A stretch of DNA of 64,000 nt from an uncultured Myxococcales bacterium (GTDB lineage Bacteria; Myxococcota_A; UBA9042; DTJE01): positions 1 through 64,000 of the forward strand of contig CAIZWN010000027.1 in NCBI GenBank assembly GCA_903936705.1, read 5' to 3'. Below are positions 8,547 through 18,100 of this stretch, one piece after another. The notes beneath the pieces are model-generated. The model ran no database searches. It was not told where the DNA came from and was given only the letters and a program-made list of their open reading frames with translations. The stretch's first letter is position 1, and the number at the start of each line of letters is the position of its first letter. The translations under genes and the position numbers were made by a program.

Positions 8547-9897
8547 GTTTGTACAGCAGCGCCCGGTGGCTGATCTCGAGGATCTTCGCGGCCCTGGTGC
8601 GATTGCCCCCGGTCGCCTCCAGGGCCTGCACAATCAGGTATTTTTCAAGGGTGCGCTGGTTGCGCTTGACCGACAGTCCTGCCAGGGGAAGTACCGATCT
8701 TGGCCCGGCGTTCTGCGCGCCTTCCCAGAGATGCTCGGGAAGTGCCTCGGGGCCGATTTCACCGACTTCCGACAAAACGACCGCGCGCTCGACCAGGTTT
8801 TCCATCTCGCGGACGTTACCCGGCCAAGAATAGGCCATCAGCAGGCGCATGGCTTCGGGCGTGAACCCCCCATCAACATTGACAGCTTCCAGGCGTTCGC
8901 GCGTGCGCAGCAGGAAGTGTTCGGCAAGGGCAGGGATGTCCTCGGGGCGTTCTCGCAGCGGGGGAATCTTTATGGGTACTACGTTCAGCCGGTAGAACAA
9001 ATCCTCCCGAAATCGTCCCGTTGATACTTCGGTCGCAAGATCGCGAGCAGTTGCGGCAACGATACGAACGTCGACCTTGATCGAACGCGTGTCCCCAACC
9101 CGGCGCACCTCACCTTCTTGCAGGAACCGAAGAATCTTTACCTGCAGAACCAGCGGCAACTCGCCGACCTCGTCCAGGAACAGGGTGCCTCCATTGGCGC
9201 TCTCGATAAGGCCACGCTTGTTCCCGCTGGCATCCGTGAAGGATCCCTTCATGTGTCCGAAGAACTCGGATTCCATCAGGCCCTCGGGAATCGCGCCGCA
9301 GTTGACGGCCATGAACGGTTGCCTGGCGCGGGGCGAACTTTCATGGATCAGGCGCGCCATGACCTCCTTGCCAGTCCCCGATTCGCCGGTCAGCAACACG
9401 GTCGATCGATATGCCGCAATGCGCGTTGCTGTCGCGATGACCCTCTTCATGCCCTCGGACTTGCAGATCACCGTCGTGCCACTGGCGGCGCGCCCGATTC
9501 GGGACTTCAACTCCAGGTTCTCGCGGCGCAGTTGTTCGCGCTCGACGGCCTTGCGAAGAGCCAGGAGGATCTCGTCGGCCTGGAAGGGCTTGTTGACGTA
9601 GTCATAGGCGCCAGCCTTCATGGCAGCGACCGCCGTATCGTGCGAGCCGTACGCTGTCATCACTATCACGGTAAGCTGGGTGCCGCGCGTCTTCAGTACC
9701 TGCAGGAAGCCCATTCCGTCCGTGCCGGGCATCCTCAGGTCGCAAAGGCACAGGTCAAAGCGCACGCGGTCGATCTGATCCAGGGCGTCATCGACCGAGG
9801 TGCATGTCGTGACACGATATCCGGCCTGCGAAAGAATCACTTGCAGCATCTGCAGGAATCCAGGCTCGTCGTCAATCACCAGGACTTTGAGGTCCAC
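8515..9897 (-). CDS. NtrC-family sigma54-dependent response regulator
   Basis: A 460-residue activator with GTG start at 9897 after GAGGTAAC. The N-terminal receiver domain has phospho-acceptor Asp 53 (CDLRMPG) and Lys 103. The AAA+ domain has Walker A GESGTGKE (171-178), a GAFTGA-equivalent loop reading GSFTDA (218-223), and Walker B GGTLFLDEVGE (236-246). The C-terminal Fis-type helix-turn-helix contains GGNRTRAAKILEISHRALLYK. It should activate sigma54 promoters after phosphorylation by the sensor kinase encoded just upstream on the same strand (67-base gap). The A-to-S and G-to-D changes in the sigma54-contact loop are noteworthy. Its targets are not evident in this window. Confidence 0.92.
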   Translation of the reverse strand: MDLKVLVIDDEPGFLQMLQVILSQAGYRVTTCTSVDDALDQIDRVRFDLCLCDLRMPGTDGMGFLQVLKTRGTQLTVIVMTAYGSHDTAVAAMKAGAYDYVNKPFQADEILLALRKAVEREQLRRENLELKSRIGRAASGTTVICKSEGMKRVIATATRIAAYRSTVLLTGESGTGKEVMARLIHESSPRARQPFMAVNCGAIPEGLMESEFFGHMKGSFTDASGNKRGLIESANGGTLFLDEVGELPLVLQVKILRFLQEGEVRRVGDTRSIKVDVRIVAATARDLATEVSTGRFREDLFYRLNVVPIKIPPLRERPEDIPALAEHFLLRTRERLEAVNVDGGFTPEAMRLLMAYSWPGNVREMENLVERAVVLSEVGEIGPEALPEHLWEGAQNAGPRSVLPLAGLSVKRNQRTLEKYLIVQALEATGGNRTRAAKILEISHRALLYKLKEYGLGNRE

Positions 9898-9964
9898 CGT
9901 TACCTCGTTTCGAAATCAGATATTCCCGGACGTGGGTCCGGCGCGGCATTCTACCACGACGGGC

Positions 9965-11437
9965 CTATCCTTCGGCCTTCCATAGTCGGACTGTGAACGT
10001 GGCTCCAAGGCCGGACCCTCCATCGGCTGATATTTCCCCGCCGTAGACTCCGACAATCTGAGCACATATGGCCAGGCCCAGCCCGGTGCCTTCACCCGGG
10101 GGTTTGGTGCTGAAGAAGGGGTCGAATATCTTTGGCAGCATATCCGGGGGGATGCCAGGTCCCTCGTCATGCACATCAATAATGATGGACTGGTCTTCGG
10201 CTCGGGCCTTTATCTCGATGCGGCCCTTGCCATGCATGGCATCGGCTGCGTTCATCAGCAGGTTCAACAACACCTGTTGCAACTGGGAAGGGCGGATTTC
10301 GGCCAGCAGCGGGCCGCCCTCGTTTTTCAAGGCGACTTCGAGATCCCCGAACGCCTTGTGCGGGCGGACAAGTTTCAGTGTGGCATCAATTGCCGCATTC
10401 ACGTCTGCCTGGGCGCCTTCCTCCATCGAGGGTCGCGCGAACGTCAGCAGGTCGCGCAGGATGCCGTGGACGCGCAGGATTGCCCCGTGAATTTCGCCTG
10501 CAAACCGCCTTTCCTCCTCGGTCGACAGCAGCCCCCCCTTCAGGATCTCGGACATGCCCAGAGCGATACCCATCGGGTTACCAATCTCGTGGGCAATGCC
10601 GGCTGCAAGCTGACCTACCGATGCCAACTTCTCGGCGCGGATCAAGCGGGATTGCGCGCCGCGCAAGTCCGATCGGATCCGATCAAGTTCGTCCTGTACG
10701 CGTTCGGCCCGACGGTGATCCTCGGCCGCATTCCGTACGATGGCTTCGATCTGTCGTGGCAGGTGAGCGACGTCTCCCGGAAATGTTGCGGCATCGACAG
10801 GGGCAAACTTCCGGGCCGCTGTGGTGGCCCTGGAAACCGGGCGTACCAGAAGGAAATAGCCGGCCAGCAGCCCTCCCAGCATCGCCAGGATCGAGACCAT
10901 GGCGCCATACAGCAGCAGCAATTGCCATACCGGAGCAGGGGGGCGGTTCGTGGGAAGCTCGATGATCGCCAGCAGCGCCTTTTCCCCGATGGTCCCATCC
11001 AGTCGCACCAAGGCCTGCCATACTGGTGGCCACGGTTCATCGGGCAGGTCCATTCCCTCGGGCACCGTCACGTTGGTGCGGGCAAGCAGTTCGCCTTGCA
11101 GGAATGCGCCGACCGCCAGATCCACATCGATCCCAGCCTCCGAACATGCCTGTCGAAAGTTGTCACGCCCGGGCTCGGAAGATATCAACAGTGCGTGGGC
11201 GCCGGGAATCGACCCGGCAACGTCGCGGGCCCATACCTCCCACCGGCTCGAATCGGCAGGGGCTCGGGCGGCAGCCACCCGCGCGAACGAAAGCAGGCGT
11301 TCTCCCTCGTCACGGTCAAGTCGAGGCACCAGCAGGTCCCTTAGTACAGGCACCAGGACCAGTGCGGACAGGGCGATGCTGCAGCCCAGGACGGCCAGAA
11401 GACGGCCACGAATACCTAGTGAAGATACGAATCTCAC
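9965..11437 (-). CDS. Membrane sensor histidine kinase, partner of the NtrC-type regulator
   Basis: A 490-residue kinase with transmembrane segments at about 12-36 and 171-198 enclosing an extracytoplasmic sensor region of about 135 residues with no recognised fold. A linker with coiled-coil character leads to the dimerisation domain with the phospho-acceptor His in GIAHEIGNPMG (H283). The ATPase domain shows LLNLLMNAADAM, DEGPGIPPD, FDPFFSTKPPGEGTGLGLAI and YGGEISADGG. The family is NtrB-like. The GTG at 11437 gives the reported start but has only a weak ribosome site, so the start is less certain. It lies upstream of its regulator and they are probably cotranscribed. Confidence 0.9.
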   Translation of the reverse strand: MRFVSSLGIRGRLLAVLGCSIALSALVLVPVLRDLLVPRLDRDEGERLLSFARVAAARAPADSSRWEVWARDVAGSIPGAHALLISSEPGRDNFRQACSEAGIDVDLAVGAFLQGELLARTNVTVPEGMDLPDEPWPPVWQALVRLDGTIGEKALLAIIELPTNRPPAPVWQLLLLYGAMVSILAMLGGLLAGYFLLVRPVSRATTAARKFAPVDAATFPGDVAHLPRQIEAIVRNAAEDHRRAERVQDELDRIRSDLRGAQSRLIRAEKLASVGQLAAGIAHEIGNPMGIALGMSEILKGGLLSTEEERRFAGEIHGAILRVHGILRDLLTFARPSMEEGAQADVNAAIDATLKLVRPHKAFGDLEVALKNEGGPLLAEIRPSQLQQVLLNLLMNAADAMHGKGRIEIKARAEDQSIIIDVHDEGPGIPPDMLPKIFDPFFSTKPPGEGTGLGLAICAQIVGVYGGEISADGGSGLGATFTVRLWKAEG

Positions 11438-11485
11438 TGCCGAAGGATAGGACGTGCGCGGTGGCGGGACAAGCGCGGGGTTGAA

Positions 11486-12004
11486 CTACTTCTTGGCGGG
11501 AGCGGCGGGATCCTTTACCGGGGCTTGCGTTCCTGCCGCTGCCTTGTTGCAGGGGCAGTCCTCGCCGTCCTTGCAGACGCATGGCTCTCCGGCCTTGCGC
11601 AACGGGCAGTCGGTGCAGGGACAATCCTGACCGTCCTTGTTGTCGCAGACTTTTCCTTCCTTGCGCATCGGACAGTCCTTGCACGCGCAGCCCTTGCCGT
11701 CCTTGTTCATCGGGCAGTCCTTGCAGGCACAGCCCTTTCCGTCCTTGTTCTTCGGACAGTCCTTGCACGCGCAGCCCTTACCGTCCTTGTTCATCGGACA
11801 GTCCTTGCACGCGCCCTTGCCCGGGCCCTCGCAGGTGGCTGCCTCGGCAGCGGCTTTTGCCATCGGACATCCGCCCTTTTCCGCCCCGAAAGCGGCAGTG
11901 CCTTCGGCTGGCTTGTCCTTGCCACACCCAGGGCAGGCTTGCGCGTCCAACGGTGCGCAGAAGAACAACAGAATCGCGGGAACCAGAATCACGGCCAGCT
12001 TCAT
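11486..12004 (-). CDS. Secreted cysteine-repeat protein (14-residue CKDCPMNKDGKGCA repeats)
   Basis: A 172-residue protein with ATG at 12004 behind TTGGAGG and a signal peptide ending near APLDAQA. The mature part has 23 cysteines. Its core is four near-identical 14-residue units of the type CKDCPMNKDGKGCA (about residues 65-120), flanked by degenerate units ending DGQDCPC and DGEDCPC and an N-terminal CPGCG. The tail is Ala/Pro/Lys-rich. The even spacing of Cys-x2-Cys and Cys-x8-Cys pairs suggests either stacked disulfides or metal binding outside the membrane; neither is proven. I do not recognise a named family. It sits between the sensor kinase and the divergent rplU promoter. Confidence 0.72.
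   Translation of the reverse strand: MKLAVILVPAILLFFCAPLDAQACPGCGKDKPAEGTAAFGAEKGGCPMAKAAAEAATCEGPGKGACKDCPMNKDGKGCACKDCPKNKDGKGCACKDCPMNKDGKGCACKDCPMRKEGKVCDNKDGQDCPCTDCPLRKAGEPCVCKDGEDCPCNKAAAGTQAPVKDPAAPAKK
11661..11819 (-). repeat. Tandem 42-base repeat, about 3.7 copies, inside the Cys-repeat gene
   Basis: Units start at 11661, 11703, 11745 and 11787 and differ at only a few bases each. Every unit encodes one CKDCPMNKDGKGCA-type block in frame, so the repeat can change copy number without breaking the gene. Confidence 0.9.
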
Positions 12005-12190
12005 CGGAGTTCCTCCAAAATTCGAAGTGCTATCAGCCTACCGGACCGCTGGGATGCCTGTCAATTCGGGGCGCCGGTGCGACAGGTGCCGCCGCGACAT
12101 TATCGTTGCTTCCATGCTCGCTTGGCCGTCCACTTTGGGGGTCTCCACGACATCGGGATTCAGGAGGTCTGAATATCTGCAAGGATTCGC

Positions 12191-12218
12191 TTGACAGCAG
12201 GGCGGTTCTGACTACAAT
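12191..12218 (+). promoter_or_regulatory. Strong sigma70-type promoter for rplU-rpmA-obgE
   Basis: TTGACA at 12191-12196 (perfect) and TACAAT at 12213-12218 are spaced by 16 bases, 36 bases before the rplU start. Confidence 0.75.
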
Positions 12219-12254
12219 CGGCAGTCCGTTCGTTGGGAATGGCGGAGGACCGTC

Positions 12255-12569
12255 ATGTATGCAGTGATCGCGACCGGTGGCAAGCAGTACCGGGTCAGCC
12301 AGGGTGACACCATCGACGTCGAGAAGCTCGGCGTTGAAGTTGGCACTGAAGTTCGCTTCGACCAGGTACTGCTGGTCGGTACGGATTCCGAGACGAAGAT
12401 CGGACAGCCCCTCGTTCCCGGCGCCATCGTGGTCGGGAAGGTCGTCGAGAACGGCCGGGCTGCCAAAATCATTGTCTACAAGATTCGGCGGCGCAAGAAC
12501 TATCGCCGCAAGCAGGGTCATCGCCAGGCGTTTACGCGACTGGTGATCCAGGGCATCCAGGTGGGGTGA
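12255..12569 (+). CDS. rplU: 50S ribosomal protein L21
   Basis: A 104-residue protein beginning [18 protein letters not shown], the characteristic L21 opening, with the basic C-terminal stretch [15 protein letters not shown] that contacts 23S rRNA. Length matches the family. The ATG at 12255 lies 10 bases after GGCGGAGG. It is the first gene of the conserved rplU-rpmA-obgE cluster and lies behind the promoter at 12191. Confidence 0.97.
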   Translation: MYAVIATGGKQYRVSQGDTIDVEKLGVEVGTEVRFDQVLLVGTDSETKIGQPLVPGAIVVGKVVENGRAAKIIVYKIRRRKNYRRKQGHRQAFTRLVIQGIQVG

Positions 12570-12573
12570 GGCG

Positions 12574-12843
12574 ATGGGGCGCAAGAAGGCACAGGGCGCG
12601 GGACGCAACGGGCGTGACAGCCATGGCCAGCGTCGCGGGGTCAAGGTCTACGGCAGCCAGAAGGTCATCTCCGGGAACATCATCGTCCGCCAGTTGGGGA
12701 CGAAGTTCTTCCCGGGCGACAACGTCGGCATGGGCCGGGATTACACGCTGTTTGCGACTGCTGACGGGATCGTGCAGTTCCGCGTCGGCCGTGGCCGCCA
12801 GATCGTGGACGTGATCGTGCCGGCGGTCGTGGCAAGCGTCTGA
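12574..12843 (+). CDS. rpmA: 50S ribosomal protein L27
   Basis: An 89-residue protein beginning [20 protein letters not shown], followed by [17 protein letters not shown] and [18 protein letters not shown], typical of L27, whose N-terminal tail approaches the peptidyl-transferase centre. The N-terminus starts directly with the mature form; there is no Firmicutes-type cleavable extension. It starts 4 bases after the rplU stop, so translation is likely coupled. Confidence 0.97.
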   Translation: MGRKKAQGAGRNGRDSHGQRRGVKVYGSQKVISGNIIVRQLGTKFFPGDNVGMGRDYTLFATADGIVQFRVGRGRQIVDVIVPAVVASV

Positions 12844-12958
12844 TCACGCCAGGTCGTGCCCGCTTGCAGGACGGATTCTTCGGGGCTGGCCCTGAAGTGG
12901 CCGGTTCATGTGTCCGGGTAATTCTGCCTTTTCGTCCCCGCTCCTCTCCGAGGCGACC

Positions 12959-13960
12959 ATGAAGTTCATCGACGAGGCATCGATCGTTGTGTCGTCGGGC
13001 AACGGCGGCAACGGGTGCGTGTCATTCCGTCGCGAGAAGTTCGTCCCCAAGGGCGGACCTGATGGCGGTGACGGCGGTCGTGGCGGAAACCTCGTATTCG
13101 AGGCCGACCCCAGCATGACGACCCTGTTGGACTATCACTACAAGCGCAAGCACAAGGCCCAGGACGGGGCCCAGGGTGCCGGATGCCGCATGTCGGGGCG
13201 TGGCGGCACCGACCTCGTGCTGAAGGTGCCGGTTGGAACGATTGTGTTCGACGAGGACGGGGTCGTGCTGGTTGACATGGCCGAGGCCGGTCAGCTTTTC
13301 GTCGCGTGCGAGGGCGGTCGCGGGGGTCGTGGTAACCAGCATTTCGCGCTGCCGTGGCGCCAGGCGCCTGATTTCGCGACCCCGTCGGGACCGGCAATCG
13401 AGAAGGCCGTCCGTCTGGAGTTGAAGTTGCTGGCTGACCTTGGCTTGATCGGCCTGCCGAACGCCGGAAAGTCAACGATGATCAACCGGATTTCCGCTGC
13501 GAAGGCCAAGGTCGCCGACTATCCGTTCACTACGCTGATACCGAACCTGGGCATGGTGCAGATCGGGGATCGTTCGTTCGTGGTGGCCGACATGCCGGGG
13601 CTTATCGAGGGTGCAGCGCAGGGTGTAGGCCTTGGTGTTCAGTTCCTGCGCCACTGCGAGAGGACGCGGGCACTGGCTCACCTGGTTGACGTGTCCTCGG
13701 GCCAGGATCCGGTCGAGGCATTCAAGGTCGTCGAAAATGAGCTCATCAGCCACGGTGCCGGTCTGGAATCCAAGCCGGTGGTAGTGGTGGCCACAAAGGT
13801 TGACATGCCGGATTGCCAGGAGGCGCTCGAGGCGCTGAAGGCGCACGCGGTGGCGCGTGGCCTGCAGTTTCATGCGGTTTCTGCCCGAACCGGCGAAGGG
13901 ATCGAACCGCTGGTCTGGACGCTTGCCAGAATGGCGCTTGCCAGATCTCCGGAGGCTTGA
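12959..13960 (+). CDS. obgE: Obg-family GTPase ObgE/CgtA
   Basis: An essential ribosome-associated GTPase that acts in 50S assembly and stress control. The ATG at 12959 begins MKFIDEASIVVSSGNGGNG and gives 333 residues. The Gly-rich Obg domain (about 1-157) is followed by the G domain: G1 GLPNAGKST, the PFTTLIPN switch I, G3 DMPGLIEGAAQGVGLG, G4 ATKVDM and a final SARTGEG. The variable C-terminal domain present in some homologues is essentially absent. It is the third gene of the L21-L27-Obg cluster, with a 115-base gap after rpmA. Confidence 0.96.
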   Translation: MKFIDEASIVVSSGNGGNGCVSFRREKFVPKGGPDGGDGGRGGNLVFEADPSMTTLLDYHYKRKHKAQDGAQGAGCRMSGRGGTDLVLKVPVGTIVFDEDGVVLVDMAEAGQLFVACEGGRGGRGNQHFALPWRQAPDFATPSGPAIEKAVRLELKLLADLGLIGLPNAGKSTMINRISAAKAKVADYPFTTLIPNLGMVQIGDRSFVVADMPGLIEGAAQGVGLGVQFLRHCERTRALAHLVDVSSGQDPVEAFKVVENELISHGAGLESKPVVVVATKVDMPDCQEALEALKAHAVARGLQFHAVSARTGEGIEPLVWTLARMALARSPEA

Positions 13961-14047
13961 CCCCCCGGCGAATCGAGGCCTTGATGTACCGGCTTATCCC
14001 GATGTCCGGACACTGCCGGATATTGAGGGTTTCAGGTGGAGGGTCGG

Positions 14048-14257
14048 ATGGACGAGCGGGCAATCTTCACTGGGGTGAAGGTCTTCTCGGCCACCAAGGC
14101 CAAGGATCGCGAGGAGATGGGCGAGGTCATTACGCGCTGGATGCGGGATCACCCGACTGCCGTCCCGGTTGACCGGGTGGTGGTGCAGTCATCGGACCGT
14201 GAATTCCACTGTCTGACGATTACCATCTTCTACCGCGAAGAACCCGCCAGACCGTGA
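14048..14257 (+). CDS. Small conserved-looking protein of unknown function
   Basis: A 69-residue protein, ATG at 14048 with GGAGG eight bases upstream (a GTG 12 bases earlier would overlap this site). Sequence begins MDERAIFTGVKVFSATK and continues with alternating helix and strand patterns ending LTITIFYREEPARP. No catalytic motif, signal peptide or membrane segment. The fold looks like a small alpha/beta protein. Its position between obgE and rpsT hints at a translation-related role, but that is only context. Confidence 0.6.
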   Translation: MDERAIFTGVKVFSATKAKDREEMGEVITRWMRDHPTAVPVDRVVVQSSDREFHCLTITIFYREEPARP

Positions 14258-14261
14258 ACTG

Positions 14262-14290
14262 TTGACTTTTGCGTTGGGGTCATGTAAAAA
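14262..14290 (+). promoter_or_regulatory. sigma70-type promoter for rpsT
   Basis: TTGACT at 14262-14267 and TAAAAA at 14285-14290 have a 17-base spacer; the second box is preceded by TG (extended -10 like). The rpsT start follows 37 bases later. Confidence 0.55.
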
Positions 14291-14326
14291 CCCCCGGCGT
14301 TTGTTCCCGGAAATCAGGGAGGGCTC

Positions 14327-14587
14327 GTGGCGAACCATAAGCAGGCATTGAAGCGGCATCGGCAGAGCGTGGCGGCAAAAGGTCGCAACGTGCATTTCAG
14401 GACGACTGTCAGAAACATCGTCAAGAAGGCCATGGCCGCGGTCGGCAAGAGTAAAGACCTGGCGACCGAGGCGTTCCGCAAGGCCGAATCGGTCCTGAAT
14501 CACGTCGCGTCCAAGGGGGTTATCCCCAAGAAGCGCGCCGCTCGCAAGACATCGCGTCTGGCGAAGGCACTCAACCAGGTCGCGTGA
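14327..14587 (+). CDS. rpsT: 30S ribosomal protein S20
   Basis: An 86-residue, strongly basic helical protein beginning MANHKQALKRHRQS, with KKAMAAVGKSKDLA and a C-terminal KGVIPKKRAARKTSRLAKALN typical of S20, which binds 16S rRNA. Translation starts at GTG 14327 behind CAGGGAGGG. It appears monocistronic, with its own promoter upstream. Confidence 0.96.
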   Translation: MANHKQALKRHRQSVAAKGRNVHFRTTVRNIVKKAMAAVGKSKDLATEAFRKAESVLNHVASKGVIPKKRAARKTSRLAKALNQVA

Positions 14588-14743
14588 AGTCCGCATCGAG
14601 TGGATCGCCAGCCTGCGGTCATGCTCTTTGGTCGCGATTCCCGCCCCGGCGTTTGTGTGTTGAACGGTCTTGTTTAGGCTTCTCCGTCACTGCTGTATCG
14701 TCGGATTCATCATTATTCCCGTCAACATAGGGACGTTTTATGC

Positions 14744-14771
14744 TTGTCGGCTGCCGTTGCTGTGGTAGACT
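14744..14771 (+). promoter_or_regulatory. Candidate sigma70-type promoter upstream of khpA
   Basis: TTGTCG at 14744-14749 and TAGACT at 14766-14771 have a 16-base spacer, 72 bases before the khpA start. Both boxes are imperfect matches. The rest of the 256-base gap between rpsT and khpA shows no gene. Confidence 0.4.
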
Positions 14772-14843
14772 GTGTCGAACGGTCAGATAAGGTGGAATCG
14801 GTAGTGCCGGGGCGATTGCGGCTTGTGGCAGCGGGGGGGATGA

Positions 14844-15074
14844 ATGAGGGAATTCGCGGAGGTGCTCGTTCGTGCCATCGTCGATCGCGAGGACGAGGTT
14901 AGATTGAACGTCGTAGAGAGCGAATCGACGGTGATCATCGAGCTTCGGGTGGCGAAAGAGGACATGGGCAAGGTCATCGGACGGGAAGGCAACATGGCGT
15001 GGGCCTTGCGCACGCTGGTTTCCAACGCCGCAGCCAAGCTGAAGAAGCGCGCGGTTCTCCAGATTCTAGAATAG
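14844..15074 (+). CDS. khpA: KH-domain RNA-binding protein KhpA
   Basis: A 76-residue single KH domain protein. The RNA-binding GxxG loop is in GKVIGREGNMAWALR, and the first strand region reads DEVRLNVVESESTVIIELRV. Length and layout match KhpA (YlqC), which pairs with KhpB/Jag in some bacteria to bind RNA. The ATG at 14844 follows GGGGGG; a nearby ATG at 14840 is in another frame. The usual neighbours rpsP, rimM and trmD are not here, so the gene stands apart from its common cluster. Confidence 0.88.
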   Translation: MREFAEVLVRAIVDREDEVRLNVVESESTVIIELRVAKEDMGKVIGREGNMAWALRTLVSNAAAKLKKRAVLQILE

Positions 15075-15151
15075 GCGGAGTTTGAGGGCCCCGGTCCCGA
15101 ATGGTCATTTCGGCCTTCGGCATGGCTTGGTCCATTCATTCGGAGGGTGCC

Positions 15152-18100
15152 ATGATGCGTTCCAGGCTGTCCCTGTGGACGGTAGTCGCAGCGGTCGTTG
15201 TGGTCGCTGCGGCCGGGTGCAAGCAGGACGTCAATGCCTGCCTGGACTGTTCCATAACGACGATTGCGGTCTTTGATCCTTCTGGTGGGTTGATTCCCCT
15301 GCCTAACGATCTGGCCAAGGCCCAGACCGGGAAACTGCCGACTACGAAGGATGTCATGGCTGCTGATGGAACCACCAAGGCGATGGCCACGTTCCCGCCA
15401 CCGATGAAGGAATTCGTCGAAAACTATCTGAATTCGGCGCCCGGGTTCCCGGTCGAGATGCCGCTGTCGGTGAAATTCAGCAAAGACGATGTGGATCCTG
15501 CCACGCTGGGCGGCGACACCATCCTGCTGTACGACGTGACCGAGGTTGCGGCCGCGTTGAAGTTGGTTGATGCCGATCAGAAGGCGGCCGCGCTGAAGGT
15601 GGCCATGATATCGCGCGTTCAGGGACTGGTTGCCACGCCTCCGGTCGAGACCATCAGTTACTCCGAGGACCTGTACCTCATGCCGCCCGTGACTACCTGG
15701 GATACCAGCGTCACCACTGCGCGGCCACTGGACCCGGGTCGGACCTACTATGCGGTTGTGACCACCGGGGTCAAGAATGTCGCGGGCGCCCCTGTTGCGG
15801 CGGCCCAGGTGTATTCGTACCTTCAGTCGCGAAAGCCCCTTGTCGACGACAAAGGTGCGGCCACCGTCTTCGTTTCAGACAACCAGACCCAGGCCGACCA
15901 ACTGGCGGCGCAGCTTGAATTGATTCGCCTGTCGCTGGCGCCGTATCTGGACTACTTCGAGGCTTCCGCGACCGACGCCATCCAGCGCAAGGACATCGTC
16001 GTGTCATGGACATTTTCAACATGGTCGGCTCAGGCCGTCCTGGACGCGACCAGCGGTGTGATTCCGCTTCCGAACAACCTCGTTCGTACGGCGCCGGACG
16101 GTCCGATTGCAATTCCGACGTCCGATGCCATGCCGGCCGCGTTCAAGTCGTTCGTGGAAGACTACCTGAACAAGCTGGACGGATTTCCGCAGTTGATGCC
16201 CGTGTCCCTGCCGTTCAACTCCGGCACGGTTGACGTGGCCACCTTGGCTGGGCAGGCGGTTCGCGTCTACGACGTAACGGCACTACTGGCCGAGATGGCC
16301 AAGGAAACGCCTGACATGGCTTCGGTGCCAGTTACCGAGGTGACCGGGCTGACCTTCGGGAACAGCCTGCTTCAGTACAGCGCGTCATCGGGTCTGCCTG
16401 TGTCGCAGGCTTCCGTGCGCCCGCCTGCTCCGTGGGCTCCGGGGCACACTTTCCTTGCCGTTGCGACATCGGCCATTCATGGGGCGGACGGCGCAGCCGT
16501 AGGGTCGCCGTTCGTCTTTGGATTTGCCAAGGTTTCCGTCCCTCTGGTGATGGAAGATGGAACGCCTTTGATCCCGGCCTCGTTCGAGGAAGCGGCTCAG
16601 TTGGAGGCCATTCGCGCCGGTCTTGCGCCGCTGCTGGGATGGCTGGAGACTCTGCCCGCGGGCCAGGGCGTAAGTAAGGCCGATGTGGTCCTTGCCTGGA
16701 CGTTCACCTCTTCGGCCGGCAACGAGGCGCTGTTTGACCCGACCACTGGCATCCTGCCGTTCCCGAACGACCTGCTGATCGACCAGGCAACCGGCAAGGT
16801 TGCGTTGCCTTTGTCGCCTTCCGATCCGGACGCGGTAAAGGCGTTGAAGGCCGGCTTGAACACCCTGGACGGATTCTCGACCAATGGCCCCGCGACCACC
16901 ATGTTCAGCCTGCCGCTGGACCCGGCCACCTTGACGTTGGTTCCCGACCTGTTCGGCTTGACACCGGACGTGGTAACGGGTGCACCGGCTTATGGGATCG
17001 GGATGGCAGACCTGACGGCCGTGGACCCCTCGAACCCGGACACCCTGCCGAACCTTATTGTCTACGGATCAGACAAGGTCACCGCACGGTTCGACCAGGG
17101 CCAATTGACCATCCAGAACATTTCGGGCCAGCCGCTGCCCCCGAACAGTCGCTTCATGGTCATGATCTTCAGCACTCTCAAGAGCGAAGGCGCCGGGGCG
17201 CTGCCGATTCACGTCTCGCCCGTCTTCTGGCTGGCGCGAAACGAACTGCCGCTGGTGGACGACCAGGGCCGCTCCCAGTTGCCATCCAGCTTGTCGGATG
17301 CCGAAGCGGCCCAGCTTGAACAGTTGCGCCAGGCGTACAAGCCGATATTCGACGCCATCCAGGGTACCGCGGACTACGAACCGCTGCTGGGCAGTATCAA
17401 TCGCGACAAGGTCAACGGGTTCTTCACGTTCACCACCGGGACCACCACGTCGGACCTGGTATCGTTGAACCAGAACATGCCGCCTCCAGCTAAGGGGGCT
17501 GGCGTGTTGAAGCTGGTTGCCTCCGCCGGGGCCGATTGGGCGGGTGCGCCGAGTGACCAGATCGATCGTGTGTGCGACGGGTGCACTGTGAACATCCACA
17601 CGGTGCTGGCACCGCCCGACCTTGCCGATCCCAAGAATCCAATCATGGGCACTTTCAAGGTTGATGCCTCGGGCGCGCCCGTCATGGTCGAGCGGGTCCT
17701 GCCGATAGAGGTTGTCGTGCCGAAGGGCGTCGGCCCCTTCCCGGTAGTGCTGTTCCAACACGGAATTCACGGTACCAGGAAGAATGTCACGATGATCGCC
17801 AACGATCTGGCTGGTGCCGGGCTGGCGACGGTTGCATTCGATTTGCCGATGCACGGCGACCATCCGATTCGGATCGACTCGTCTGGCGCGGGCTTTTTCA
17901 CTGCGGACGTCTTCTCGGTGCGCGACAACATCCGCGAGGGTGCGCTGGATCAGGCGCAGGTGATCCGTTTCGTGCGGGACGCCACCTCCAGCGGTCTGGC
18001 CAGCCAGTTGGATCTGGCCTCGTTGCTGGACACCACCAAGGTCTATTTCCTGGGTGTGTCGCTGGGCTCGATAGTCGGGACGGTTGGGTCCGGCCTGGTC

